NCBI GenBank assembly: GCA_937934295.1
Contig: CALHAI010000002.1
Location: forward strand, 1-64,000
Length of the DNA stretch: 64,000 bases
Direction: 5' to 3'
From: an uncultured Blastocatellia bacterium
Lineage (GTDB): Bacteria > Acidobacteriota > Blastocatellia > HR10
Part shown: positions 41,856 to 51,240 of the stretch, in pieces
Layout: the number at the start of each line of letters is the position of its first letter
Position numbering within the stretch: position 1 is the first letter of the stretch
Made by a program: the position numbers and the translations under genes
Notes under the pieces: model-generated
What the model was told of the DNA's origin: nothing
Database searches by the model: none
The model's input: only the letters and a program-made list of their open reading frames with translations

Positions 41856-42482
41856 TCACTTCACGCGCTCGATGATCACTTTCTGGATGAGCACGGGGCG
41901 GATCGGCTTGTCCGTCGCATCGCGCGGGACGTTGGCGATGCGCCGCGCGACGTCCATCCCTTCGACGACTTCGCCAAAGATCGTATGCTTGCCGTTCAGA
42001 TGCGGAGCCGGCGCCACCGTGATGAAGAATTGACTCCCGTTGGTGTTCGGCCCGCGATTGGCCATCGCCAAGCGCCCCGGCTTATCGAACTTCAAATTCG
42101 GGCGGATTTCATCCTCAAACGTATAGCCCGGCGTATAACGTCCGGTCGCCGTCGGATCTCCCGATTGAATGATGAAGTTCGGGATGACGCGATGGAACAT
42201 CAGGCCATCATAAAATCGCTTCTTGATCTTCCGCCCCGTGCGCGGCGACAGATGCTCCTTGGTCCCCTCGGCCAAGCCGACGAAGTTGGCGACGGCCTTC
42301 GGCGTCTCTTGCTCGAAGAGCCGACACACGATCCGCCCCATGCTCGTCTCGAAGATGGCATACAGGCCCGGAGCGCGGCGCGCCGGCGCGGAAGACCGCT
42401 GCTGGCCCCAGACCACGGAGACAAGCACGAGCGCCAGAGCGAAACTCGCAACTCCCAGGCGAGAGACAGATGTTCTCCTCAT
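41856..42482 (-). CDS. Secreted cyclophilin-type peptidyl-prolyl cis-trans isomerase
   Basis: 208 aa. Signal peptide (LGVASFALALVLVSVVWGQ) and a complete cyclophilin domain: AIFETSMGRIVCRLFE, GLMFHRVIPNFIIQSGDPTATG (active-site Arg and Phe), FEDEI, LAMANRGPNTNGSQFFITVAPAPHLNGKHTIFGEV. Catalyses proline isomerisation in periplasmic folding. ATG 42482 follows GGGGAGGAG. Confidence 0.93.
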   Translation of the reverse strand: MRRTSVSRLGVASFALALVLVSVVWGQQRSSAPARRAPGLYAIFETSMGRIVCRLFEQETPKAVANFVGLAEGTKEHLSPRTGRKIKKRFYDGLMFHRVIPNFIIQSGDPTATGRYTPGYTFEDEIRPNLKFDKPGRLAMANRGPNTNGSQFFITVAPAPHLNGKHTIFGEVVEGMDVARRIANVPRDATDKPIRPVLIQKVIIERVK

Positions 42483-42564
42483 AGCTCGCTCCTCCCCCTG
42501 CCCAGAAGCGAGCGACGGTGGAAGGCCACGCGCCGCGCACACGTTCCGTCAATCGGCCAGATGG

Positions 42565-43083
42565 TCATTGGAATCGTAGCCCCTCGATCACGATCTCAAA
42601 CCGCGCCAGGTTCGCCTTCGGCGGGACGTTATCCACGTTGACCTGAATGATCATGGACTCGTTCGGCCCTAAGCTCGGTCGGCGACGCGGGATGGGGAAA
42701 GCCGTGCGCTCGGCCACCGGCCGATCTTCCATATCATAGACGATAGCCCGAACCTGCACGCCCGTGAGCGTGCGCGCGCCGCGATTGGTGAGCCGTCCAT
42801 AGACGACGACTTGCTTCTGCCCGATGAGGTTCTGGGCTTGAGTTGCCTCCTGATCCTCGACGGTCACGAACCGGCGATACGCCTCGAACTCTGGCGAACC
42901 CACCGAGACGAATCCCGTGAGCGCAGTTCCCGCCACCCTGCCGGGTCCCGACGTCGTGCGCCGCGCACTCCAGTACAGGAGAAGTCCGGCGATGAGAGCG
43001 AATCCCGCGATGGTGATCAGCAAGATCTTCCATTGCCTCCACCGTTGCTCGCGTTCCTCGCGCTCCAAAGGCGGTGTGAACAT
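42565..43083 (-). CDS. Membrane-anchored DUF2393-like protein
   Basis: 172 aa. Basic/acidic cytoplasmic start (LEREEREQRWRQW), one transmembrane helix (about 23-42), then a beta-sandwich containing VVVYGRLTNRGARTLTGVQVRAIVYD and MIIQVNVDNVPPKA, similar to DUF2393/FxLYD domains. Role unknown. ATG 43083 follows GAGGGGGG. Placed 82 bases before the cyclophilin gene, possibly the same transcript. Confidence 0.7.
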   Translation of the reverse strand: MFTPPLEREEREQRWRQWKILLITIAGFALIAGLLLYWSARRTTSGPGRVAGTALTGFVSVGSPEFEAYRRFVTVEDQEATQAQNLIGQKQVVVYGRLTNRGARTLTGVQVRAIVYDMEDRPVAERTAFPIPRRRPSLGPNESMIIQVNVDNVPPKANLARFEIVIEGLRFQ

Positions 43084-43196
43084 ATCCCCCCTCGTGCTGA
43101 TCTCCTTACACTTATACCGCTTTGGTCCGCAGAGGACAAGAGCAAAGGCGTCACTCACGCGACGTCAGGGATCGCGCGTCATCATGCGATCGAGAT

Positions 43197-43682
43197 TCAA
43201 AATCCCCAGGGGGAGGGATGCTTGACGCCCAGCATTCGCAAATACGCCACAATCTGTCCGCGATGATGCGCCTCGTGCTCGCAGAGGCCGAGGATCACCT
43301 CGTAGAGCGTCACCCGACCGGCCAGCCCATTCATCGAGCGTGCGAGGTCCTTATCCGTGAGCGTCGCCAGCAGCTCCAACGTCTGCCGATGCGTCACCTC
43401 AAGGAGCGTCAGCTCGGCCATGAGATTCTCTATCGGACCGGTCGCCTCAATCAGATCCAGATCGCGGCGCATGGCTAAAAGCTGCTTCAAATCCCAATGC
43501 CCCTTCACGACTTCCTGCCACATCATCTCGGCTTGGGCGAGATGTCGCACAAGTTGCCCGAGCGTGAGCATCCCCTCAACCGGCCTCCACTTCACCCGAT
43601 CCGGAGGGATATGCTGGAGCACAGCGAGCGTTCGTGCCCGAACGCTCTGAACGTGGGCCCGAAGTCGTTCCGCAGTTAGCAT
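43197..43682 (-). CDS. DinB-family metal-binding four-helix protein
   Basis: 161 aa. Four-helix DinB/YfiT fold with the expected metal-binding His residues: H in LGQLVRHLAQAE, and HEAHHRGQIVAYLRMLG at the end. Many members are thiol-dependent transferases or hydrolases; the substrate is not predictable. ATG 43682 gives the family N-terminus MLTAERLRAHVQSVRART. Follows the SCP2 gene after 47 bases. Confidence 0.82.
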   Translation of the reverse strand: MLTAERLRAHVQSVRARTLAVLQHIPPDRVKWRPVEGMLTLGQLVRHLAQAEMMWQEVVKGHWDLKQLLAMRRDLDLIEATGPIENLMAELTLLEVTHRQTLELLATLTDKDLARSMNGLAGRVTLYEVILGLCEHEAHHRGQIVAYLRMLGVKHPSPWGF

Positions 43683-43729
43683 TGTCGTCCTCGCTCTCAC
43701 TGGGTTTGGCCACGCCGAATCCGTTCGCT

Positions 43730-44140
43730 TCATGATTCATCCCGAAACTGAGTGGGCACGCGCGCGGCGCAGGCGAGCAGGTCTTGAGCGGCCCGCATAT
43801 AGCGCAGCAGAAGGGAGAGATCCCCCCGGACCTTCAGCTTCCCCATCCAGATCGCCCGCACCGGATCGAGCTGCCCACGCAAGATCCGCTTCCACTCCTC
43901 ATACTCGGCAGAGACGAGAAACGGCGCGCGCTCCCCCTCGGCCGGCAATACCAGCTCCGCCGCACGACATTCCCCACGATGGAGATCAAGCCAGAGGTAG
44001 GTCTTCTCCTCGCCCGTGCGGATGACGAAGCAAATCGGCCCCGCTTCCCAGTCAGCAGCCGACGCTCGATACGCCGGACTCGCGTTGATCGCTTCACGGA
44101 AGGCCTGCACCCATTCGGCACTCGGGAACGGAATCGTCAT
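43730..44140 (-). CDS. SCP2 sterol-binding domain protein
   Basis: 136 aa, a single SCP2 domain: FPSAEWVQAFREAINASPAY, FVIRTGEEKTYLWLDLHRGE, and the lipid-tunnel region RAIWMGKLKVRGDLSLLLRYM. Binds hydrophobic ligands. The start may instead be ATG 44179, which lies 6 bases after the upstream stop, but its first 13 residues are Arg-rich and not conserved in type. Confidence 0.75.
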   Translation of the reverse strand: MTIPFPSAEWVQAFREAINASPAYRASAADWEAGPICFVIRTGEEKTYLWLDLHRGECRAAELVLPAEGERAPFLVSAEYEEWKRILRGQLDPVRAIWMGKLKVRGDLSLLLRYMRAAQDLLACAARVPTQFRDES

Positions 44141-44185
44141 AGGGCGCGCTCGCGACCGTCCCCCCTCTGTTTCGCGCATGAGCCA

Positions 44186-44899
44186 TCACTGGGGTGGGGG
44201 CATCGGCAAGTTCAACTTCTCCCAGAAATTCCCGGCGATCGCGCCCCCCACCCGATTGAAGACGTACAGCGATCCGACAAACGTCAGCGGGATGAGCAGC
44301 GCGACGACCACGCTCAAGTCAACCCTTCGAGACATCCGCTGAAGCCAGGACGGCCCCTGCTCGATCCGCTTTCGCAACAGTTCGCCGAGCGCGAGCCGCT
44401 GCCGAATCTGATGCGCGCAAATGAGCCCGCTCGCGATCGAGGTCACTATGCCCAGTCCTCGAATCGGGAAGCGCTTGCTCAGGATGTCGGCGCGAATCGA
44501 CTCCGCGAGCTGTTGGAGGTCCTCCATCGGCGATACACGTACCTCCATGATGAAGACCACGTAGACGAGAACGACGACGATCAGAACGAGAAACGGCAGC
44601 AGCGACGTCGCCATGATCGCATACAGGCTACGCGCTCGCGCCTTGATGTCAATCAAATAGAGCCAGCAGTAGATGAACGTCATCCCCAGCGGAACAATCG
44701 CCACCATGAAGAACGATTGGAAGAGGAAGAACATGAAGACGGTCATCATGAAGAGGCCGCGCCACTGGGGAGGGAACGAATCGATGTAGCGATAAGCCAC
44801 CGACAGTTGCGCCAACAGGACACCGAGGAAATAGGCGAGGACCATCACATGGTATCTCCTCAACGATCCCGCTTCCGCCGGTGTCTCCACGACGGCCAT
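44186..44899 (-). CDS. Polytopic membrane protein, function unknown
   Basis: 237 aa with about six helices: residues 18-34, a pair near 50-80 rich in Phe and Met (MMTVFMFFLFQSFFMVAIV), 90-115 (IMATSLLPFLVLIVVVLVYVVFIM), one near 150 and one at 205. Ends in a Pro-rich LPMPPPQ. ATG 44899 follows AGGAGCGAG. I do not recognise a family. It sits between the M1 peptidase and SCP2 genes. Confidence 0.65.
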   Translation of the reverse strand: MAVVETPAEAGSLRRYHVMVLAYFLGVLLAQLSVAYRYIDSFPPQWRGLFMMTVFMFFLFQSFFMVAIVPLGMTFIYCWLYLIDIKARARSLYAIMATSLLPFLVLIVVVLVYVVFIMEVRVSPMEDLQQLAESIRADILSKRFPIRGLGIVTSIASGLICAHQIRQRLALGELLRKRIEQGPSWLQRMSRRVDLSVVVALLIPLTFVGSLYVFNRVGGAIAGNFWEKLNLPMPPPQ

Positions 44900-45045
44900 T
44901 TCGCTCTCGCTCCTTTCCCGCAATCGTCCCAGAAAATGCGCGTGAGTATATCGGTCGTCCCCATTCGCTGTCAAGGAGAAGCTGCCCTCATGCGACGTGG
45001 CGCTTCCGGCTAGGATGACGCGGCGAGAAGAAACCGCACGCCGCT

Positions 45046-46839
45046 TCAACGGACGCGCGAACAATCCAGAGTGACGGCTCCATGGCGGCTAAAGCCCCCA
45101 AAGCCCGCGCGGAGCTCTTTCAGAATCCAGCCCCCTTCGTCGAAGGCGACGCTCACGGGTTGTCGCGCCAGGGGAATGTCGAATGTCTCCTCCCGCGCGC
45201 GATTCCACACGCGCCTCACCTCGGACATTCCGTCCGCGTAGCGAAGGGTGAATTCCACCGGCATGATGTAGACGGGCGGAAGCGTCGGATCCCGCCGCGC
45301 GATGAGATGCGTCTGCTGCTGCTGTAGCTGAAGCCGCAGCCGATAGCCCGCGCCTTCCGCATGGACCGACCACGCGAACGCGTAAATCGGGCGCATGGGC
45401 GCATAGACCCACTGCTCGAAGAACCACTCGAGCGATTCGCCGTAAAACTCCGAGAAGACGCGCATGAGATCTTCGGTGCTCGCGTTCGCGTAGGCGAAGC
45501 GCTGCCCGTACTCCCGCAGCGCAGCGAAGAAGCGATCGTCGCCAAGAAGATACCGCAGCATGTGTAAGACCCACGCCCCTTTCATGTAAATGGCCGGGAT
45601 GTCATCGAAGGGATCTGTCGCGTCCTCGGCATACACGGTCCCCCGCAGCCTTCCCGACGCGAGCCCATCGTCCCGTTGTCGCAAGAGCTGACTGGGATCA
45701 GCCCCGTACATGCGCTCGCGGAAGAGGATCTCGCTGTAGGTGGCGAAGCCTTCGTTCAGCCAGATGTCATGCCATGTGCGCAGCGTCACCATGTTCCCCC
45801 ACCATTGATGCGCGGCTTCATGTACGATCGTGTCCACGTGAGTGAGAGCGGAGGATCCGATGCTTGTCATCGTCTGATGTTCCATCGCCCCGCTCCACGG
45901 GAATTCGGCCATACCGTACTTCTCGGCGAGGAATGGATACTCGCCAAACAGCTCGGCGAAGACGCGCAGCGCCTCGCGGGTGATGGGAAAGGCGCGTCGC
46001 GCGCGATCCACATGCTCCGGATAGACGTAGTAGACGAGCGGCATCCTCGTCCCTTCGCGCGCCCAATAAATGTCCGAGAACTGAGCGAAGTTCGTGGCTG
46101 CAATCGAGATGAGATATGTCGCGATCGGATACCGCTCCCGCCACACATATGTGCGCCAACCATCGGGATGCACGCGCACGTCTTCAAGCAGCCCATTGGA
46201 AGCGACGACGTACCCGGGGGGAACCGACACTTCGATATCGGCCGTCGCTTTATCCGCCGGATCGTCCACGCAAGGCCACCAGGCGGGCGCGCCATGAGGT
46301 TCGCTCAACGTCGCGACGACGGGGAAGCCCGCGTGCTCGCTGAAGAACATCCCGCTTGGTAGCCGTCCAAGGACCGCCGGTCGCCCGGCGTATTCGACGG
46401 TGATCGCGAAGGGCTGCCCAGGGGTAAGTGGAATCGGCACCCGCACGCGATCCTCGGCATGGGTGAAAGTGATCGGCAGGCCCTCCCACGACACACGTGT
46501 GACCGTGAGCGCATTGAGGAGATCGATCCGAAGGCTCTCGACTGGAGCCGTCGCCCGACCGCGGAGCGTCACGCGCCCTTCGATCCAACGAGCTTCGGGA
46601 AAGAGCGTGATCTGCAGCGCGTAGTGCTCGACATCGAGCGGCTGGGGCTCGACAGCGCGACGAGTGGGCATCACGCCATTCACCCGTTCGCGCCATACCC
46701 CCGCTTCCGGGGAGCGCGAGATCGCTGCCGAAGGGAACGTCGGCGCCCCTAGCGAGAGCCCCAGCAGCAGAAGAAATCCCGCGCGAGCCCTCGCGCCAGC
46801 GCACCGAAGATCAGTCCCAGTAGCTCGGCGCCACCACAT
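45046..46839 (-). CDS. Secreted M1-family zinc aminopeptidase
   Basis: 597 aa. Signal peptide (AGFLLLLGLSLGAPTFPSA). Beta-sandwich N domain to about residue 260, then the thermolysin-like catalytic domain with exopeptidase motif SGAMEHQTM, zinc motif HEAAHQWWGN and the third ligand Glu in WLNEGFATY. GAMEH in place of GAMEN is common in this bacterial group. The C-terminal part is short (no ERAP-like domain IV). Starts 18 bases after the S8 protease gene, so the two secreted proteases are co-transcribed. Confidence 0.92.
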   Translation of the reverse strand: MWWRRATGTDLRCAGARARAGFLLLLGLSLGAPTFPSAAISRSPEAGVWRERVNGVMPTRRAVEPQPLDVEHYALQITLFPEARWIEGRVTLRGRATAPVESLRIDLLNALTVTRVSWEGLPITFTHAEDRVRVPIPLTPGQPFAITVEYAGRPAVLGRLPSGMFFSEHAGFPVVATLSEPHGAPAWWPCVDDPADKATADIEVSVPPGYVVASNGLLEDVRVHPDGWRTYVWRERYPIATYLISIAATNFAQFSDIYWAREGTRMPLVYYVYPEHVDRARRAFPITREALRVFAELFGEYPFLAEKYGMAEFPWSGAMEHQTMTSIGSSALTHVDTIVHEAAHQWWGNMVTLRTWHDIWLNEGFATYSEILFRERMYGADPSQLLRQRDDGLASGRLRGTVYAEDATDPFDDIPAIYMKGAWVLHMLRYLLGDDRFFAALREYGQRFAYANASTEDLMRVFSEFYGESLEWFFEQWVYAPMRPIYAFAWSVHAEGAGYRLRLQLQQQQTHLIARRDPTLPPVYIMPVEFTLRYADGMSEVRRVWNRAREETFDIPLARQPVSVAFDEGGWILKELRAGFGGFSRHGAVTLDCSRVR

Positions 46840-46857
46840 GCTGAGGACGCCCTCGAA

Positions 46858-49272
46858 TTATCGTGGGGCCGTTCGAATCCAGAACGGGATGTAGAGCGGT
46901 CGCGGCGTCGTCCGTTCACCATCGGAGACGAGCACGAACCCCTCACTGTCAATGCGTCCGGAGATCGAGCCGGCATCAACAGTGAGCTTCAGCGTGAACG
47001 TGCCCATGCCTCCGGCCGGGACGCTGAGCTGCGTCGGCGAGACGTCCACATTCAGAAACGATGGCGCCGGGGGCGAAAGAGCTGCTCGAATCGAGTAGAC
47101 GGCCGCCGACTGCGAGCGATTCGTGATCTTGAACTCCCGAATGAGCGTCGAGGGTGTTCCGAGAATGACCGAGCCGAAGCTGTGACTCGGAGGATCCACG
47201 AGCGAGAGCACGCGCCGTGCGGCGCCCACATCCACGAGTCCCGAACCGCGATCCATGATGCGCGCGAGCCCGACCTCATTGGGGCCGGTCGGACGCGCTG
47301 CCGTCGTCATCAGAGCCGCCTTGATGTCGGCTGGCGACCAATCAGGATGTACCTGACGCAGGAGCGCCGCCACCCCGGCCACGCGCGGCGCGGCGAAGCT
47401 CGTGCCAGCGGTGAAGACGTATCCGCTCGGATCGTAAAGCGTGGGCTGAAGCGACCCCGGATCCGGGCGTGGGAACCGATTCTCGCCACGCGGATCATCA
47501 TCCTGAGCCGGACCGTAGCTGCCACCCCCAATTGTCACCACATCGGGCTTGATCAAGAGCAAGCGCGTCGGGGTTGGCCCGCGCGAGCTGAGATCAAGCA
47601 GGACATTGGGCTGACGCTCGAAGACGAGCGGTTCGCTCGCTGGCGTCAAAGCGATGATCGTCTCCCGACCGTTGGTCGCATTCATCGCCACGAGATCCTT
47701 CAACGCGAGCCCGCTCGAACGCGGCAGAAAGAGGGTGGGCAGAAATTGTCCAGCCAATGGAATCGCATCAATCACATCGCCAGCTTCCTGATTGTTGTAG
47801 ATGATGAGCGCCGTCGCACCGCCCATCCAAGCGTTGAAGGCCTTCGTGAGGATCAGGCAATTGCCACGTTGAACCAGAAGCGCGCGGCCGCGGACAAGCG
47901 CCGCGGGAAGGGGATTGCACCCGTATCCCCCCCCATCCAGTCGCCCATTATCGAGCAAATCGGCATCCACGATCGGCGTCACCAGTGACTCCGGGAACCG
48001 ATTGGCGCGCACGCCGACGACCCGCAGTCCGGGGGCTGGCGGTTCCGGCGACGTTACTTGAATGATGCGAAGCTGACCCGGCGTGAATCCATCGTGCGCA
48101 TTGGTCACGGCGCCGACGGTGATCGCGCTCGGGGCCGTCCCCGGCGAGGTGATCGTCGCGCGATCGGGCCCGAAATTGCCCGCCGCGACGCAGACGACCA
48201 CACCGGCCGCAACGGCGTTCTCAACGGCCTCAACCTGCGGATCGGGCTCTTCCTGAGGGCCCAACGAGATGCTACCGAAGCTGATGTTGATGACGTCCAT
48301 CCCATCAGCGACGGCTTCTTCGATGGCCTTGACGACATTATCGGTCGCCGCATTGGGCGCGAAGACGCGATAACTTCCAATAAACGCTTTGGGCGCGACG
48401 CCGCTTAAGACAACCGGACGCGCGCCCGGCCGATCCCGCAGGTCCACAAAGTTGCCCGCCGCCACTCCAGCCACATGCGTCCCATGCCCGACGAGGTCCT
48501 GAGCCGTGAAGTGCCCCGGATTGACGTTCTTGTTGTTGAGGTCCTGAAGCGACGGGATCACCTTGGCGACGATCACCTTGCTGGTGGCCAACGTGAGATC
48601 GCCTTTGGGGAATCCGGGTGGGGGCACAAGCGTCGGATCGTGAAACATGGGGTTGCTGAAATCCACCCCGCTGTCGATGATCCCGATCTTGAGGCCGCGC
48701 CCGGCATTCTCCGGCCCTCCTACAGCCTCCCACAGTTCCGGAACGCCCATCAGGGGATTACTCACGTCCAACGGGGCAGGCGCCGTTGGTCTCGCGAACA
48801 ATTGATTCGCGCGAATCGGCGCCAGGCGCGCTACCTCGGGCCAACGGGCGACTTCCTCGACGTGATCTTCGGGGATCAACGCGGCCAAGCCGTTCAGGAC
48901 AATGCGATACGCATACTCCCACTGCGCTTCCGGCACGCGCTGCCGCAACCGCTGCAGGAAGACGTTCTGCCGAGCTTCGAGATAGCTCAAGTAATTCGCC
49001 GAAGCCGGGGATTCCGGGTTCAACTTCCCCTCGCGCCGATTCTGCGGCGCCACGCGCAGACTCGTCGCCGCCAGTCCACGAATCCCCCCTTCATATTGGG
49101 CGAGCGGAGGCTCTCGGAAGATGACGATGTAGGCCTTCTTCCCTTCGACGGTGATCGTCTCCGGAAGGGCCTGACCCGGCAACGGGCGTCCTCGGGATGA
49201 AGAGCCCCACAGCGGATTCAGGGTCACGAGCACACCGACAAGCAGCCACACGCTCCATTTCCTCGACCGCAT
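46858..49272 (-). CDS. Secreted subtilisin-like serine protease (S8) with PA domain
   Basis: 804 aa. Signal peptide, an I9-type propeptide (AYIVIFREPPLAQYEGG ... LNGLAALIPEDHVEEV), then the catalytic triad: Asp in IGIIDSGVDF, His in GHGTHVAGVAAG, Ser in GTSFAAPRVAGVAALL. A protease-associated domain (ALLVQRGNCLILTKAFNA, ALIIYNNQEAG) is inserted between His and Ser, and a Fn3-like tail (about 690-804) closes the protein. Overall plan as in lactocepin/pyrolysin-type subtilases. ATG 49272 follows GAGGGAG. Confidence 0.93.
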   Translation of the reverse strand: MRSRKWSVWLLVGVLVTLNPLWGSSSRGRPLPGQALPETITVEGKKAYIVIFREPPLAQYEGGIRGLAATSLRVAPQNRREGKLNPESPASANYLSYLEARQNVFLQRLRQRVPEAQWEYAYRIVLNGLAALIPEDHVEEVARWPEVARLAPIRANQLFARPTAPAPLDVSNPLMGVPELWEAVGGPENAGRGLKIGIIDSGVDFSNPMFHDPTLVPPPGFPKGDLTLATSKVIVAKVIPSLQDLNNKNVNPGHFTAQDLVGHGTHVAGVAAGNFVDLRDRPGARPVVLSGVAPKAFIGSYRVFAPNAATDNVVKAIEEAVADGMDVINISFGSISLGPQEEPDPQVEAVENAVAAGVVVCVAAGNFGPDRATITSPGTAPSAITVGAVTNAHDGFTPGQLRIIQVTSPEPPAPGLRVVGVRANRFPESLVTPIVDADLLDNGRLDGGGYGCNPLPAALVRGRALLVQRGNCLILTKAFNAWMGGATALIIYNNQEAGDVIDAIPLAGQFLPTLFLPRSSGLALKDLVAMNATNGRETIIALTPASEPLVFERQPNVLLDLSSRGPTPTRLLLIKPDVVTIGGGSYGPAQDDDPRGENRFPRPDPGSLQPTLYDPSGYVFTAGTSFAAPRVAGVAALLRQVHPDWSPADIKAALMTTAARPTGPNEVGLARIMDRGSGLVDVGAARRVLSLVDPPSHSFGSVILGTPSTLIREFKITNRSQSAAVYSIRAALSPPAPSFLNVDVSPTQLSVPAGGMGTFTLKLTVDAGSISGRIDSEGFVLVSDGERTTPRPLYIPFWIRTAPR

Positions 49273-49449
49273 ACGCTCCCTCCTCGATGTCCGTCTTCTT
49301 GATCACGCGCCCCTAGTCTAGGTGAAATACCACGCGCCGTAAAGGGAAAGTTGCGGGAACCGAAGCGCGCGACGCTTCCGGGGACTGCCCATAAGGCCTG
49401 CGGGTCGTGTATAGTGTTCCCGATGTTCGCGTTGAGCAAGAGACCTCAA

Positions 49450-51222
49450 ATGGAGAGCCGATTCGAGGACTTGCAGGCGTTCGTGGCCTTCCTCGAACGG
49501 CACGGCCACCTGGTCCGCGTTCGCGTGGCAGTGGATCCGGTTCTCGAAATCACTGAGATCGTCCAGCGCGTCATTCGGGAGAACGGCCCGGCACTCCTTT
49601 TCGAGCGCCCGAAGGGGGCGGCCTTCCCCCTGCTCATCAACCTCTTTGGGACGGCCGAGCGCGTCCAGTTGGCGCTTGGGCGTCCTCCGGCTGAGATCGG
49701 CCAACAGCTCGTCCGCGTTCTCGAACAGCTGAATCCGCCCACATTACGCGGACTGTGGCGCTCCCGCGCGCTGCTTTGGCGCGCTCTCCACATGCGCCCT
49801 AAACGGGTTTGGCGCGCCCCCGTACAAGAGGTCCTCGAAGAGCCCGATCTCGAAAAGCTGCCGATCCTGAAATGCTGGCCGGAAGATGGTGGCCGATTCA
49901 TCACCTTCGGGCTTGTGCTCACGGAGCACCCGAAGACGCATCGGCGGAATCTGGGCCTCTATCGTCTGCACGTCTTCGGGCGCGATCGAACGGGGATGCA
50001 CTGGCAAAGCCTCAAGGGCGGACGCGCCCACTATGATGAGGCCGAACGCGAAGGACGCCCGCTCCTGGCTGCCGTCGTCCTCGGGGGCGATCCTGCACTG
50101 ATGCTCTCGGCGCTGTTGCCCCTGCCGGAGGATTTTGACGAGATCGCCTTCGCTGGCTTCCTGCGCGGACGACCCGTTCCGATGGTCCGCGCCCGCACGA
50201 TCCCCTTGCTCGTTCCGGCTCACGCGGAATTCATCCTCGAAGGCATCGTTCCCCCTTACGAACGCCAGATGGAAGGGCCCTTCGGCGACCATTTCGGCCA
50301 CTACTCGGACGCCGCCGAATTCCCCGTCTTCTGCATTCATCGGATCACGCGCCGTCGAAAGGCCCTCTACCCGGCCGCCGTCGTGGGCAAGCCGCCACAG
50401 GAGGACAAGTACCTCGGCATTGCTGCGACCGAGATGATCGGCCCCTTGGTTCGGCTCACCAATCCCAACGTCGTGGACCTCTGGGCATTCCCGGAAGCGG
50501 GCTTCCACAACTTACTTGGGGTCGCCCTTCGGGAACGCCATCCAAAGGAAGCGCTCAAGACGGCTTTCGCGCTGTTGGGGCTGGGGCAACTGGCGCTCAC
50601 AAAGGTGATGGTCCTAGTGCGCGAAGATGTGAACTGTCGGAGCTTTCGAGCACTACTTCGTGAGCTGTGGTTCCGTTTCGATCCAGAGCAGCACCTGTTG
50701 CTTCTGCCGACGGCACCATTGGACACGCTCGACTTCACCTCCTTCATCCCGCACGTTGGCAGCAAACTCATCCTCGACGCCACCGGCGAGCGCCTCGAGC
50801 CGAATCCGCCACCTCACGATGTCGCTGATCCGCGCGCGCTCGATCGGCGCATCCTCGCCTCTCGTCTGCTCGAAGGGGGGATGCTGGTGCTCACCATCGA
50901 GCGCGAAGCGCGCGCGGTGCTCGCGGATCTGGTGCGCGCTCCGGCTCTCAGCCCGATCAAGTTCTTGGTGGCCGTCAGCCCCGACGTGCGACTCGATGAT
51001 GAAGAGAGCCTCCTTTGGGGGATCTTCACGCGCTTCGATCCGGCGCGCGACATGCTGTGCGAGGACATGCGCCTTGTCGGCGCTCGGCCCGTCTATCGCG
51101 GGCGCGTGGCCCTTGATGCCACGTGGAAGGAGGGGTATCCTCGCCCCCTGGAGATGAGCGAGGAGATCGTGCGGCTCGTGGATCGCCGCTGGTCAGAGTA
51201 TTTCCCAAAGGGGGGATTCTGA
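49450..51222 (+). CDS. UbiD-family (prenylated-FMN) decarboxylase
   Basis: 590 aa. MESRFEDLQAFVAFLERHGHLVRV is the usual family N-terminus; YERQMEGPFGDHFGHYS and LTKVMVLVREDVN are core UbiD signatures. These enzymes (de)carboxylate aromatic or unsaturated acids with prenylated FMN made by UbiX, for example in ubiquinone or menaquinone synthesis. No ubiX in the window. A TATAGT at 49410-49415 would start transcription just before ATG 49423, an in-frame upstream start without Shine-Dalgarno; I prefer ATG 49450 from the family alignment. The reaction cannot be assigned. Confidence 0.85.
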   Translation: MESRFEDLQAFVAFLERHGHLVRVRVAVDPVLEITEIVQRVIRENGPALLFERPKGAAFPLLINLFGTAERVQLALGRPPAEIGQQLVRVLEQLNPPTLRGLWRSRALLWRALHMRPKRVWRAPVQEVLEEPDLEKLPILKCWPEDGGRFITFGLVLTEHPKTHRRNLGLYRLHVFGRDRTGMHWQSLKGGRAHYDEAEREGRPLLAAVVLGGDPALMLSALLPLPEDFDEIAFAGFLRGRPVPMVRARTIPLLVPAHAEFILEGIVPPYERQMEGPFGDHFGHYSDAAEFPVFCIHRITRRRKALYPAAVVGKPPQEDKYLGIAATEMIGPLVRLTNPNVVDLWAFPEAGFHNLLGVALRERHPKEALKTAFALLGLGQLALTKVMVLVREDVNCRSFRALLRELWFRFDPEQHLLLLPTAPLDTLDFTSFIPHVGSKLILDATGERLEPNPPPHDVADPRALDRRILASRLLEGGMLVLTIEREARAVLADLVRAPALSPIKFLVAVSPDVRLDDEESLLWGIFTRFDPARDMLCEDMRLVGARPVYRGRVALDATWKEGYPRPLEMSEEIVRLVDRRWSEYFPKGGF

Positions 51223-51240
51223 TCCCCCCACATGACGCGC

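Noticed and set aside
43784-45013. 409-codon open frame on the plus strand
   Set aside because: Antisense to SCP2 and membrane-protein genes; extremely Arg/His/Asp-rich.
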